From JAMLIN01 sp041676645 (GTDB taxonomy: Bacteria; Pseudomonadota; Gammaproteobacteria; Burkholderiales; Burkholderiaceae_E): a stretch of 52,071 nt of DNA. Shown here piece by piece: positions 35,022-44,160 of the stretch; the first letter of the stretch is position 1, and every line of letters begins with the position of its first letter. The notes under the pieces are model-generated. The model saw nothing but the letters and a program-made list of their open reading frames with translations. It did not search any database and was not told where the DNA came from. The position numbers were made by a program, and so were the translations under genes. Where the stretch lies: positions 1 to 52,071 of the forward strand of contig JBAYRO010000013.1 in the NCBI GenBank assembly GCA_041676645.1. Reading direction: 5' to 3'.

Positions 35022-36488
35022 TCATGCGGGCTCTCCGGGATGTCGCAGGTGCCAGTCGGTCTCCTGCTGGAAGCGCCCGGCGACGCCGAGCAGGCGGGCC
35101 TCCTCGAACCAGGGGCCGATCAGCTGCAGGCCGACCGGCCGACCGCGCTCGCCGAAGCCGGCCGGCATCGACAGGCCGGGCAGGCCCGCGAGCGAAGCCG
35201 GCAGCGTGAAGGCATCGGCAAGATAGTTGCGCACCGGGTCATCGGCCCGCTCGCCGAGGTTCCAGGCGACCGTCGGGCTGACCGGCGCGGCGATCAGGTC
35301 GACCGTGCCGAAGGCGCTGCGGAAGTCTTCCGCGATCAGGCGTCGCAGCTTCTGGGCCTGCAGATAGTAGGCGTCGTAGTAGCCGTGCGAGAGCACATAG
35401 GTGCCCACCAGGATGCGGCGCTTGACCTCGGCGCCGAAGCCTTCGCCGCGACTGCGCTCGTAGAGGTCGAGCAGGTCCTCGGGGTCGGCGCAGCGATAGC
35501 CGTAGCGCACGCCGTCGAAGCGCGACAGGTTGCTGGAGGCTTCGGCCGGGGCGATGACGTAGTAGGCCGGAATCGCCAGGCTGGTGCGCGCCAGGGAAAT
35601 GTCGACGGTGACCGCGCCGGCCGCGCGCAGCGTCTCGATGGCCGTGTCGATGGCGGCGCGCACATCGGGCGCGAGGCCTTCGCCGAAGTATTCGCGGGGC
35701 AGGCCGATGCGCAGGCCCTCGAGGGGCGCGCCGATGTCGCGGCCGAAATCCTCGGCGGGACGCTCGACGCTGGTGGCGTCGCGCGCATCGAAGCCGGCCA
35801 TCGCGCCGAGCAGCACGGCGCAGTCGGCGGCGCTGCGGGCCATCGCGCCGGCATGGTCGAGGCTGGATGCGTAGGCGACCATGCCGTGGCGCGAGACACG
35901 GCCATAGGTGGGCTTGATCCCGGTGATGCCGCACATCGAGGCCGGCTGGCGCACCGAGCCACCGGTATCGGTGGCGGTGGCCAGCGGTGCGAGCCCGGCG
36001 GCCACCGCCGCGGCCGCGCCGCCCGAGGATCCGCCGGCGATCGCGGCGGCATCCCAGGGATTGCGCACCGGGCCGAAATGGCTGTTCTCGTTGGCCGAGC
36101 CCATGCCGAACTCGTCGCAGTTGGTCTTGCCGACGCACACGGCCCCGGCCGCCGCGAGCCGCTCGACGATTGCCCCGTCGAACGGACTGCGGTAGTCGGC
36201 GAGCATCCGCGAACCGGCGGTGGTGCGCCAGCCGCGCGTCACGAAGACGTCCTTGTGCGCGAGCGGCACGCCCAGCAGCGGGCCGCGCTCGCCGGCGGCC
36301 AGCCGCGCGTCGGCCTCGCGCGCCTGCGCCAGCGTGAGCTCGGGCTGCACGTCGATGAAGGCGTTGTGCCCGCTCGCCTCGATGCGCGCGAGGAAATGGC
36401 GCGCCAGTTCCATCGCGGAGAATTCGCCGCCCGCCAGCCCGGCGGCGAGCTCGGCGATGCCGCGCCGCTCGATCGGGGCCTGGCTCAC
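35022..36488 (-). CDS. gatA: Aspartyl/glutamyl-tRNA amidotransferase subunit A
   Basis: A 488-residue amidase-signature glutaminase that supplies ammonia to GatB. The triad is visible: Lys in LAHKDVF, the GGSSGGAAAA Ser stretch, and the nucleophile in TDTGGSVRQPA. GKTNCDEFGMGSANENSHFGPVRNPWD and IKPTYGRVSRHGMVAYASSLDHAG are GatA-specific. The ATG overlaps the gatC stop (ATGA). The gene ends 12 bases before the extra half arm of palindrome copy 4. Confidence 0.97.
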   Translation of the reverse strand: MSQAPIERRGIAELAAGLAGGEFSAMELARHFLARIEASGHNAFIDVQPELTLAQAREADARLAAGERGPLLGVPLAHKDVFVTRGWRTTAGSRMLADYRSPFDGAIVERLAAAGAVCVGKTNCDEFGMGSANENSHFGPVRNPWDAAAIAGGSSGGAAAAVAAGLAPLATATDTGGSVRQPASMCGITGIKPTYGRVSRHGMVAYASSLDHAGAMARSAADCAVLLGAMAGFDARDATSVERPAEDFGRDIGAPLEGLRIGLPREYFGEGLAPDVRAAIDTAIETLRAAGAVTVDISLARTSLAIPAYYVIAPAEASSNLSRFDGVRYGYRCADPEDLLDLYERSRGEGFGAEVKRRILVGTYVLSHGYYDAYYLQAQKLRRLIAEDFRSAFGTVDLIAAPVSPTVAWNLGERADDPVRNYLADAFTLPASLAGLPGLSMPAGFGERGRPVGLQLIGPWFEEARLLGVAGRFQQETDWHLRHPGEPA

Positions 36489-36772
36489 TCGATCACCTTC
36501 GGCACAAGGTACAGGCCGTCGGCCACCGCCGGCGCCACCGCCTGGTAGGCCTCGCGCAGGTCGGACTCGGTGACCTCGTCGGCGCGCAGGCGCAGCGTGA
36601 TGCCCTCGGCATGGGTCATGGGCTCGACCCCGGTGGTATCGACCGCCTGCATCTGCTCGATCAGCGTGAAGATCTCGTTGAGCCGGGCCCGGGTATGTTC
36701 GGCTTCGGGGCCATCAATCGCGAGGCGCGCGAGGTGCGCGATGCGATGGACTTCGTCAAGCGTAAGCGCCAT
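36485..36772 (-). CDS. gatC: Aspartyl/glutamyl-tRNA amidotransferase subunit C
   Basis: A 95-residue stabilising subunit of GatCAB. It begins MALTLDEVHRIAHLARLAI, then LNEIFTLIEQMQAVDTTGVEPMTH, and ends GLYLVPKVIE; all are family hallmarks and the length is normal. The ATG at 36772 was chosen over a longer frame that lacks family similarity. First gene of the gatC-gatA-(lipoprotein)-gatB run. It is divergent from mreB with 230 bases between the starts, which hold a candidate -10 on its strand. Confidence 0.96.
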   Translation of the reverse strand: MALTLDEVHRIAHLARLAIDGPEAEHTRARLNEIFTLIEQMQAVDTTGVEPMTHAEGITLRLRADEVTESDLREAYQAVAPAVADGLYLVPKVIE

Positions 36773-36888
36773 GGCGTGATCGGCTGCGTGAAAGTGGGAG
36801 CGGGGAGAGTGGACCGGTGTGGCGGGTGCTTGCGCGCATGGCTGCGAACCCGCGAGAATGCGGCCCACAATCGCCCGGTTGTCGAAGA

Positions 36889-36894
36889 ATTATA
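36889..36894 (-). promoter_or_regulatory. Candidate -10 of the gatCAB promoter
   Basis: The minus strand reads ACCG-TATAAT-TC, a perfect consensus -10, about 117 bases before the gatC ATG in the 230-base divergent region with mreB. No convincing -35 was found at the right distance. The rest of the region is moderately AT-rich near 36880-36930 and holds no other feature I can name. Confidence 0.5.
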
Positions 36895-37002
36895 CGGTAT
36901 CATCTGCCGTTGATTTTCGATCCGAATCGAACCGGATAGCCTGCCGAATCCCGCTGGACAGCCCGCGGCAGCGCGAACCGCCTCATTACAAACAGGACCG
37001 GC

Positions 37003-38046
37003 ATGTTCGGGTTTTTGCGCAAGTACTTCTCCAACGACCTGGCGGTCGACCTGGGTACCGCGAACACGCTGATCTACGTGCGCGGCAAGGGCATCGTCCT
37101 CGATGAGCCCTCTGTCGTCGCGATCCGCGAGGAAGGCGGGCCGAACGCCAAGAAGACCATCGCCGCGGTCGGCGCCCAGGCCAAGCAGATGCTCGGCAAG
37201 GTGCCCGGCAACATCCAGGCCATCCGCCCCATGAAGGACGGCGTCATCGCCGACTTCACGGTCACCGAGCAGATGCTCAAGCAGTTCATCCGGATGGTCC
37301 ACGAGAGCCGCCTGTTCTCGCCCAGCCCCCGGATCATCGTCTGCGTGCCCTGCGGCTCGACCCAGGTCGAGCGCCGCGCCATCCGCGAATCCGCGCTGGG
37401 CGCCGGCGCCTCCCAGGTCTACCTGATCGAGGAGCCCATGGCCGCCGCCATCGGCGCCGGCCTGCCGGTGTCCGAAGCCTCGGGCTCGATGGTCGTCGAC
37501 ATTGGCGGCGGCACCACCGAAGTGGGCGTCATCTCGCTGGGCGGCATGGTCTACAAGGGCTCGATCCGCGTCGGCGGCGACAAGTTCGACGAGGCCATCG
37601 TCAACTACATCCGCCGCAACTACGGCATGCTGATCGGCGAGCAGACCGCCGAGATGATCAAGAACACCATCGGCTCGGCCTTTCCCGGCTCCGAGGTCCG
37701 CGAGATGGAAGTCAAGGGCCGCAACCTCTCCGAGGGCATCCCGCGCAGCTTCACCGTCTCGTCCAACGAGATCCTCGAGGCCCTGACCGAACCGCTCAAC
37801 CAGATCGTCTCCTCGGTCAAGATCGGACTCGAGCAGACCCCACCCGAACTCGGCGCCGACATCACCGAACGCGGCATCATGGTCACCGGCGGGGGCGCCC
37901 TGCTGCGCGACCTCGACCGCCTCCTGATGGAAGAAACCGGCCTCACCGTCCTGATCGCCGATGATCCCCTCACCTGCGTCGTGCGGGGCTGCGGCATGGC
38001 GCTCGAGCGCATGGACAAGCTCGGCACGATCTTCACGCACGAGTAA
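37003..38046 (+). CDS. mreB: Rod shape-determining protein MreB
   Basis: A 347-residue bacterial actin. It opens MFGFLRKYFSNDLAVDLGTANTLIYVRGKGIVLDEPS (membrane-binding amphipathic N-terminus and phosphate-1 loop), then VCVPCGSTQVERRAI, LIEEPMAAAIGAGLPV, MVVDIGGGTTEVGVISLGG (phosphate-2) and VTGGGALLRDLDRLL. Filaments along the inner membrane guide lateral wall synthesis. It heads the mreB-mreC-mreD-mrdA-rodA operon, which continues without a gap over 55 bases. Confidence 0.98.
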   Translation: MFGFLRKYFSNDLAVDLGTANTLIYVRGKGIVLDEPSVVAIREEGGPNAKKTIAAVGAQAKQMLGKVPGNIQAIRPMKDGVIADFTVTEQMLKQFIRMVHESRLFSPSPRIIVCVPCGSTQVERRAIRESALGAGASQVYLIEEPMAAAIGAGLPVSEASGSMVVDIGGGTTEVGVISLGGMVYKGSIRVGGDKFDEAIVNYIRRNYGMLIGEQTAEMIKNTIGSAFPGSEVREMEVKGRNLSEGIPRSFTVSSNEILEALTEPLNQIVSSVKIGLEQTPPELGADITERGIMVTGGGALLRDLDRLLMEETGLTVLIADDPLTCVVRGCGMALERMDKLGTIFTHE

Positions 38047-38099
38047 GCCCGCAACCCACCGGGGCCGGACGCAGCGACGGACCCCCTACCGGCCGATAG

Positions 38100-38984
38100 A
38101 TGGACCGCAGCCCGCCGCCGTTTTTCAAGCAGGGGCCCTCGGCCAACGCGCGACTCGCCTTCTTCTCGCTCCTCGCGATCGTCCTGATCGTCGTCGATGC
38201 CCGCATGGGGGTGCTCACGCCATTGCGCCAGGGCGTCGGCACCCTGCTCTATCCGGTACAGCGCATCCTGCTCTGGCCGCGCGACACGCTTGCCACGATC
38301 GGCGAATACAGCACCGAGATCAGCCGGGTGCGCGCCGAGAACGCCGAGCTGCGCCGCATCGAGGCGGTCAACGCCCGGGCGCTGCTGCAGGCCGAGCAGC
38401 TCGCCAGCGAGAATGCGCAATTGCGCAAGCTGGTCGACATGCGCGAACGGCTCGCGATCCGCTCGGCGGTCGCCGAGGTCCTCTACGAGACCCGCGATCC
38501 CTTCATACGCCACCTCGTGCTCGACAAGGGTCTGCAGCACGGGGTGCTGCCGGGCCAGCCGGTCATCGACGCCGGCGGCGTGGTCGGCCAGATCAGCCGG
38601 GTCACCGAATTCAGCGCCGAAGTCACCCTGCTCACCGACGGGCAGGCGACGATTCCGGTATCGGTGCGGCGCACCGGCCAGCGGGCGATCGCCTTCGGCG
38701 GTCCCGAACCGGGCCTGCTCGAGCTGCGCTACCTGCCGGCCAACGCCGACCTGCGCGAAGGCGACCTGCTCGAGACATCGGGCCTGGACGACCTCTTTCC
38801 ACCCGGGCTGCCGGTCGGGCGCATCATCGAGTTCGGACCGGTGGCGGCGAATTCCTTCTCGCGAGCCCTGGTCGAGCCGGCCGCAGCGGTCGAGCGCAGC
38901 CGCCTGCTGCTGGTCCTGCTGCTCGATCACAGTACCCTGCCCGAGATTCCCGAGGAGCTCATCCTGCGTCGGCGCGGCCGCTGA
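38100..38984 (+). CDS. mreC: Rod shape-determining protein MreC
   Basis: A 294-residue bitopic protein. A short cytoplasmic start, one transmembrane helix (ARLAFFSLLAIVLIVVDARMG), a coiled coil (TEISRVRAENAELRRIEAVNARALLQAEQLASENAQLRKL) and the periplasmic beta-barrel pair (RDPFIRHLVLDKGLQHGVLPGQPVIDAGGVVGQI) are all in place. It links MreB to the penicillin-binding protein. The ATG at 38100 lies 53 bases after mreB. Confidence 0.96.
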   Translation: MDRSPPPFFKQGPSANARLAFFSLLAIVLIVVDARMGVLTPLRQGVGTLLYPVQRILLWPRDTLATIGEYSTEISRVRAENAELRRIEAVNARALLQAEQLASENAQLRKLVDMRERLAIRSAVAEVLYETRDPFIRHLVLDKGLQHGVLPGQPVIDAGGVVGQISRVTEFSAEVTLLTDGQATIPVSVRRTGQRAIAFGGPEPGLLELRYLPANADLREGDLLETSGLDDLFPPGLPVGRIIEFGPVAANSFSRALVEPAAAVERSRLLLVLLLDHSTLPEIPEELILRRRGR

Positions 38985-39006
38985 TGCGCACGGACACGAC
39001 CAAGCG

Positions 39007-39522
39007 ATGCTGACCCGCCCCGAATACCTGCTGCTGCCGGCCAACCGGGTGTTCATCACCATGAGCATCGTCGGCGCGCTGCTGCTCAACATGCTGCCCT
39101 GGGCCGGCATGCCCGGGATCCCGGATTTCCTTGCCCTGGTGCTGGTGTTCTGGAACATCCACCAGCCCCGGCTGGTCGGGATCGGGATCGCCTTCGTCTT
39201 CGGCCTGGTGCAGGATGTCCACGACGGCTCGCTCTTCGGCGAGCATGCCCTCGCCTACACCCTGCTGTCCTACGGCGCGATCGCCCTGCACCGGCGGGTG
39301 CTCTGGTTCAAGCCGATGGGGCAGATGGTCTATGTGCTGCCGCTGTTCCTGCTCGCGCAGATCGTCACCCTGGTGCTGCGCCTCATGATGGGCGCGGGCT
39401 TCCCGGGCTGGACCTTCTTCCTGCAGAGCTTCAGCAGCACCCTGCTGTGGCCGCTGGCCGAGTTCATCCTGCTCGCCCCGCAGCGTCGCGCCCGCCACCG
39501 CGACGCGAACCGCCCGCTGTAG
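39007..39522 (+). CDS. mreD: Rod shape-determining protein MreD
   Basis: A 171-residue integral membrane protein with five to six hydrophobic segments (ITMSIVGALLLNMLPW, PDFLALVLVFWNIHQPR, GIGIAFVFGLVQDVHDGSLFGEHALAYTLLSY, VYVLPLFLLAQIVTLVL). The DVxxGxxLGxHAL-like loop is typical. The start is ATG 39007, 22 bases after mreC. It completes the MreBCD elongasome set and is followed 15 bases later by mrdA. Confidence 0.94.
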   Translation: MLTRPEYLLLPANRVFITMSIVGALLLNMLPWAGMPGIPDFLALVLVFWNIHQPRLVGIGIAFVFGLVQDVHDGSLFGEHALAYTLLSYGAIALHRRVLWFKPMGQMVYVLPLFLLAQIVTLVLRLMMGAGFPGWTFFLQSFSSTLLWPLAEFILLAPQRRARHRDANRPL

Positions 39523-39537
39523 GCTCGCGTCGAGCGC

Positions 39538-41589
39538 ATGGTCGAAGTCCGCAACACCGAGATCGAATACCGCCGGCTGCGCGTGCGCCTGGTCGTCGCG
39601 CTGCTGTTCGTGCTGGCCTGCTTCACGATCCTCGGCGCGCGCTTCTGGTTCCTGCAGATCCATCGCCACGCCGACTTCCTCGCGCAGGCCGAGGACAACC
39701 GCATCTCGCTCGTCCCGTCGCCACCGGCGCGCGGCACGATCGTCGATCGCCGGGGCATCGTGCTGGCCGAGAACGTCTCGGCGTACACGCTGGAGATCGC
39801 GCCCAACCATGTCCCCGATCTCGAGGCCACGATCGAGGCGCTCTCGACCATCGTCGACATCAGCAACCGCGACAAGCGGCGCTTCCGGCGGCTGCGCGCC
39901 GACTGGAAGCACTACGACACGATCCCGCTCAAGACGCGGCTGACCGAGGACGAGGTCGCCCGGCTCGCCGCGCAGCGCTTCATGTTCCCGGGCGTCGAGA
40001 TCAAGGCGCGCCAGTTCCGCACCTATCCGCTGGGCGAGACGGCCACCCATGTGCTCGGCTACATCGGCCGGCTGTCCCCGGCCGATGTGCGCCGTATCGA
40101 GGAGAACGGGCAGTCGGCCAACTACGCCGGCACCACCCACATCGGCAAGATCGGTGTCGAGCTCTCCTACGAATCGGTGCTCCATGGCCAGGCCGGCGCC
40201 GACGAGGTCGAGGTCTCGGCCGGCGGGCGCATCGTGCGGCGCCTCTCGCGCCAGCCCCCGGTGCCCGGCAGCAACCTGGTGCTCTCGATCGACGTCACGA
40301 TGCAGCGCCTCATCGAGACCTGGTTCGGCGAGGAACGCGGCGCCCTCGTGGCGATCGAGCCGTCCACCGGCGAGATCCTCTCCTTCGTGTCGATGCCGAC
40401 CTACGATCCCAACCTCTTCGTCGACGGCATCGATGTCGCGAGCTGGCAGGCGCTCAACGAGGACCCCGACATCCCGCTGCTCAACCGGCCGCTGCGCGGC
40501 ACCTATCCGCCGGGCTCGACCTACAAGCCGTTCATGGCGCTGGCGATACTCGAGGAGAACATCCGCACGCCCGCCGAGACGATGTGGGACCCGGGCTACT
40601 TCAAGCTCGGGCGCCATCGCTTCCGCGACTCCCATGCCGGCGGACGCGGCTGGGTCGACATGCGCAAGGCGATCGTGCTGTCGTCCGACACCTATTTCTA
40701 CAAGGCCGCCTACGACATGGGCGTGGATGCGATCCACGACTACATGGTGCCCTGGGGCTTCGGCCAGTTGACCGGCATCGACCTCGCCAACGAATCGCGC
40801 GGCATCCTGCCCTCCTCGGACTGGAAGATGCGCCGCTTCAAGCAGCGCTGGCTGCCGGGCGAGACACCCTCGGTGGGCATCGGCCAGGGCTACAACGCCT
40901 TCACCATCCTGCAGCTCGCCCATGCGACGGCCACGCTGGCCAACGGCGGCCTGTCGATCTCGCCGCGGCTGGTGCGCGAGGTCGAGGACGCGCAGACCGG
41001 CGAGCGCCGGCTGGTCGAGCCGGCCGACACGCACCGGATCCCGATCGACCCGGCGAACCTGGAGCTGGTCCATGAGTCGATGGTCGAGGTCAACATCACC
41101 GGCACCGGCCGGATCGCGTTTCGGGGCGCCGAGTACGTCGCCGCCGGCAAGACCGGCACCTCGCAGGTGATCGGCATCCGCCAGAACGAGAAGTACGACG
41201 AGGAGGCGATCGAGCGCCGCCACCGCGACCACTCGCTCTACATGGTGTTCGCGCCGGCCGAGAATCCGAAGATCGCCCTGGCGGTGATCATGGAGAACGC
41301 CGGCTTCGGCGCCGCGGCCGCCGCGCCGCTCGCCCGCAAGGTGCTCGACTACCACCTGCTCGGCAAGCTGCCGCCCGACACCGACCCGACGGTGCTGCTG
41401 ACGCCGCTCGAGGAGGCCGAGATCGACGACACCCCGCCCGAACCCGTGCTCGACGAGGACGAGCTGCCGCCGACCCCGCTGCCCGGCGCGATAGCGCCCA
41501 AGCGCCCGCCGCCCACGCCGTCGGTGCCCGAGCGCGAACCGGTGGGTCCGGTCGGCGCCGGCGGCAACGCGATGCGAGGCCATTCGTGA
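39538..41589 (+). CDS. mrdA: Penicillin-binding protein 2 (peptidoglycan transpeptidase)
   Basis: A 683-residue class B PBP of the elongasome. One N-terminal transmembrane helix (LVVALLFVLACFTILGARFW) anchors it. A dimerisation domain carries ARGTIVDRRGIVLAENVSAY. The transpeptidase has GSTYKPF with the acylated Ser at about 327, the SSD motif in VLSSDTYFYKAAYDMG, and KTGTSQ at about 538. The last 60 residues form an acidic then Pro-rich tail (PPEPVLDEDELPPTPLPG), longer than the E. coli protein (633). Its stop overlaps the rodA start. Confidence 0.97.
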   Translation: MVEVRNTEIEYRRLRVRLVVALLFVLACFTILGARFWFLQIHRHADFLAQAEDNRISLVPSPPARGTIVDRRGIVLAENVSAYTLEIAPNHVPDLEATIEALSTIVDISNRDKRRFRRLRADWKHYDTIPLKTRLTEDEVARLAAQRFMFPGVEIKARQFRTYPLGETATHVLGYIGRLSPADVRRIEENGQSANYAGTTHIGKIGVELSYESVLHGQAGADEVEVSAGGRIVRRLSRQPPVPGSNLVLSIDVTMQRLIETWFGEERGALVAIEPSTGEILSFVSMPTYDPNLFVDGIDVASWQALNEDPDIPLLNRPLRGTYPPGSTYKPFMALAILEENIRTPAETMWDPGYFKLGRHRFRDSHAGGRGWVDMRKAIVLSSDTYFYKAAYDMGVDAIHDYMVPWGFGQLTGIDLANESRGILPSSDWKMRRFKQRWLPGETPSVGIGQGYNAFTILQLAHATATLANGGLSISPRLVREVEDAQTGERRLVEPADTHRIPIDPANLELVHESMVEVNITGTGRIAFRGAEYVAAGKTGTSQVIGIRQNEKYDEEAIERRHRDHSLYMVFAPAENPKIALAVIMENAGFGAAAAAPLARKVLDYHLLGKLPPDTDPTVLLTPLEEAEIDDTPPEPVLDEDELPPTPLPGAIAPKRPPPTPSVPEREPVGPVGAGGNAMRGHS

Positions 41590-42701
41590 TCCTCAACGAA
41601 CGCACCCCGGTCTGGTATTACCTGCGCCGCGCATTCGCGGTCTTCGATCCGACCCTCATGATCGGCATGGGGCTGCTGATCGCACTGAGCCTGGTCACCA
41701 TGCATTCGGCGGCCATCGACTACCCGGGGCGCTTCGATGCGCACCTGCGCAACCTGCTGCTCTCGCTCGGGGTGATGGTGCTCGCCGCCCACCTGCCGAT
41801 CGCGATCTGGATGCGGGTGGCGGCGCCGCTCTACCTGACCGGGCTCCTGCTGCTGATCGCGGTCGCCCTGTTCGGCGACATCTCCAAGGGGGCGCGCCGC
41901 TGGCTCGACATCGGGGTGACCCGCATCCAGCCCTCCGAGATCCTCAAGATCGCCACGCCCCTGATGCTCGCCTGGTACTTCCAGCGGCGCGAGGGCGCGC
42001 GCTACTGGTACGACTTCGTCATCGCGGGCGTGATGGTGGCGATACCGGTGGTGCTGATCGCCCGCCAGCCCGACCTGGGTACCTCGATCCTGGTAGCCGC
42101 CTCGGGCCTGTTCGTGATCTTCCTGGCGGGCCTGCCCTGGCGGGTGATCGGCCTGACCTTCGTCGCCTCGCTCGCCAGCCTGCCCCTGCTGTGGTCGGTG
42201 ATGAAGGAATACCAGAAGCAGCGGGTGCTCACCCTGCTCGATCCGGAAGTGGATCCGCTCGGCAAGGGCTTCCACATCATCCAGTCGAAGATCGCGGTCG
42301 GTTCGGGCGGCACCTGGGGCAAGGGCTGGATGGAAGGCACCCAGACCCATCTCGAATTCATACCCGAGCGCACCACCGATTTCATCTTCGCCGTCCTCGC
42401 CGAGGAATTCGGCTTCGTCGGCGCCATGGTGCTGCTGGCGATCTATCTCCTGCTCGTCGGCCGCGGCCTGATGATCTCGGCCCATGCGCCGAACGCCTTC
42501 ATGCGCCTGCTCTCCGGGGCGCTGGCCCTGATCCTGTTCACCTATGCCTTCGTCAATCTCGGCATGGTCTCGGGTATTCTTCCGGTCGTGGGCGTACCTT
42601 TACCTTTCATGTCCTATGGCGGCACCGCAATGGTGACGCTAGGCCTCGGGCTCGGCCTGCTGCTCAATATTGCCAGCAGGCGTCGCCTCGTTCCCCCGTG
42701 A
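41586..42701 (+). CDS. rodA: Rod shape-determining protein RodA (SEDS glycosyltransferase)
   Basis: A 371-residue SEDS-family peptidoglycan polymerase with about ten transmembrane segments. Signatures are FGDISKGARRWLDIGVTRIQPSEILKIA, ARQPDLGTSILVAASG, GSGGTWGKGWMEGTQTHLEFIPERTTDFIFAVLAEEFGFVG (catalytic-loop region) and LPVVGVPLPFMSYGGTAM. It works with PBP2 encoded immediately upstream. The GTG start at 41586 overlaps the mrdA end. Last of the five shape genes; the CNNM-family gene follows 37 bases later in the same direction. Confidence 0.96.
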   Translation: MILNERTPVWYYLRRAFAVFDPTLMIGMGLLIALSLVTMHSAAIDYPGRFDAHLRNLLLSLGVMVLAAHLPIAIWMRVAAPLYLTGLLLLIAVALFGDISKGARRWLDIGVTRIQPSEILKIATPLMLAWYFQRREGARYWYDFVIAGVMVAIPVVLIARQPDLGTSILVAASGLFVIFLAGLPWRVIGLTFVASLASLPLLWSVMKEYQKQRVLTLLDPEVDPLGKGFHIIQSKIAVGSGGTWGKGWMEGTQTHLEFIPERTTDFIFAVLAEEFGFVGAMVLLAIYLLLVGRGLMISAHAPNAFMRLLSGALALILFTYAFVNLGMVSGILPVVGVPLPFMSYGGTAMVTLGLGLGLLLNIASRRRLVPP

Positions 42702-42738
42702 CGCCGCCCCCGTCCCCCTTGAGGATTACCACTTCGCC

Positions 42739-44070
42739 ATGGAAGTTGCGTTACTCATCGCGCTGATCGTCGCCAACGGCCTTTTCGCCATGTCGGAGAT
42801 CGCGCTGATAACCGCGCGCCGGGCCCGGCTCGCCAAACTCGCTGCAGAAGGCAACGGCTCTGCCGAAGCCGCCCTCAAGCTGGCCGAAGATCCCAACCGG
42901 ATGCTCTCCACGGTGCAGATCGGAATCACCTCGATCGGCATCCTCAACGGCATCGTCGGTGAAGCCGCGCTCGCCGGGCCCATCGCCAGCTGGCTGGTCG
43001 CCATCGGCATGCCCGTGGGCGTCGCCAGCCCGCTGGCCACGGCCTCGGTGGTGATCGTCATCACCTACTTCACGATCGTGGTCGGCGAACTCGTCCCCAA
43101 GCGGATCGCCCAGGTCGAGCCCGAGACGATCGCACGCCTTGTTGCCAGGCCCATGACGGTGCTCGCGACCCTGTCGCGGCCCTTCGTCTGGGGGCTGTCG
43201 GCCTCGACCCAGGCGATCCTGCGACTGATCGGCGTGCGCAGCGAGGACGCGCAGCGGGTCACCGAGGAAGAGATCCACGCCATGATCGACGAGGGCTCGA
43301 GCGCCGGCATCATCGAGCGCGACGAGCATGCGATCCTGCGCAACGTGTTCCGGCTCGACGAGCGCCGGGTCGGCACGATGATGATGCCCAAGTCCGAGAT
43401 GATCTATCTCGACCGCCAGCGCCCGCTCGACGAGAATCTCACCCTGGTCGTCCAGAGCCAGTATTCGCGCTTTCCGGTCTGTGACGGCGGCCTCGATCGC
43501 GTCATCGGCTTCCTGCACAGCAAGCAGCTGCTCGGCCAGGCGCTGGCCAGCGGCAACGCCAGCCTCGATGTCGAGCTCGAATCCCCGCTTTTCGTGCCGG
43601 AGACCCTCACCGGGCTGGAGCTGCTCGAGGGCTTTCGCCAGGGCGGTCGCCATGTCGCGCTGGTCGTCGACGAGTACGGCGACGTCCAGGGTCTGGTCAC
43701 CCTGTACGACGTCTTCGAGGCCATCGCCGGCGAACTGCGCACCCCCGACATCGAGGACGCCGACGCGGTACAGCGCGACGATGGCTCCTGGCTGCTCGAC
43801 GGACTGATCGCGGTGCACGACCTCAAGGCCCGCCTCGGGCTGGAATCGGTACCCGAAGAGGAATTCGGCCGCTACAACGCCCTGTCCGGCATGCTGATGC
43901 TGTTGCTGGGGCGCCTGCCGCGCACGGGCGACGTCGCCGTGTGGGAGAACTGGCGCTTCGAAGTGGTCGACCTCGATGGCCGCCGGGTCGACAAGGTGCT
44001 CGCGACCCTCGTCACCCCGGTGGAACCACCACCCGAAATCGAGGACGAGCCGCCGGCCCAGGACGCCTGA
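42739..44070 (+). CDS. CNNM/CorC-family membrane protein with CBS pair (UPF0053)
   Basis: A 443-residue protein. The N-terminal DUF21 domain has three to four transmembrane helices (VALLIALIVANGLFAMSEIALITARRARL, IGITSIGILNGIVGEAALA, VVIVITYFTIVVGELVPKRIA). Two CBS motifs follow (VGTMMMPKSEMIYLDRQRPLDE, HVALVVDEYGDVQGLVTLYDVFEAIAGE), then a CorC_HlyC domain (DGSWLLDGLIAVHDLKARL). The family is linked to magnesium or other cation efflux; older annotations call it haemolysin. The start is ATG 42739. It ends shortly before palindrome copy 5, convergent with the short dehydrogenase-like gene. Confidence 0.9.
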   Translation: MEVALLIALIVANGLFAMSEIALITARRARLAKLAAEGNGSAEAALKLAEDPNRMLSTVQIGITSIGILNGIVGEAALAGPIASWLVAIGMPVGVASPLATASVVIVITYFTIVVGELVPKRIAQVEPETIARLVARPMTVLATLSRPFVWGLSASTQAILRLIGVRSEDAQRVTEEEIHAMIDEGSSAGIIERDEHAILRNVFRLDERRVGTMMMPKSEMIYLDRQRPLDENLTLVVQSQYSRFPVCDGGLDRVIGFLHSKQLLGQALASGNASLDVELESPLFVPETLTGLELLEGFRQGGRHVALVVDEYGDVQGLVTLYDVFEAIAGELRTPDIEDADAVQRDDGSWLLDGLIAVHDLKARLGLESVPEEEFGRYNALSGMLMLLLGRLPRTGDVAVWENWRFEVVDLDGRRVDKVLATLVTPVEPPPEIEDEPPAQDA

Positions 44071-44078
44071 TCGGGGCC

Positions 44079-44160
44079 ACGAAAATGGGGTCAGACACGA
44101 TTAAATAATCGTGTCTGACCCCATTTTCGTTTTCGTGGGCCCCATTTTCCCCATTTTCGT
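44079..44160. repeat. Palindromic repeat copy 5 with extended right flank
   Basis: Core arms of 25 bases (44079-44103 and 44106-44130) flank AA. The site-specific CACGAAAA outside the left core reappears, inverted, outside the right core, with extra CGAAAA and GAAAATGGGG reiterations out to 44160. It lies between the convergent CNNM-family stop and the short acyl-CoA-dehydrogenase-like gene. The latter is read through the whole right flank and ends on TAA in the palindrome centre. Confidence 0.93.

Noticed and set aside
38959..41583. Minus-strand open frame of 874 codons opposite mrdA
   Set aside because: Shadow of mrdA and mreD; no ribosome site or domain, and Arg/His/Gln-rich composition.
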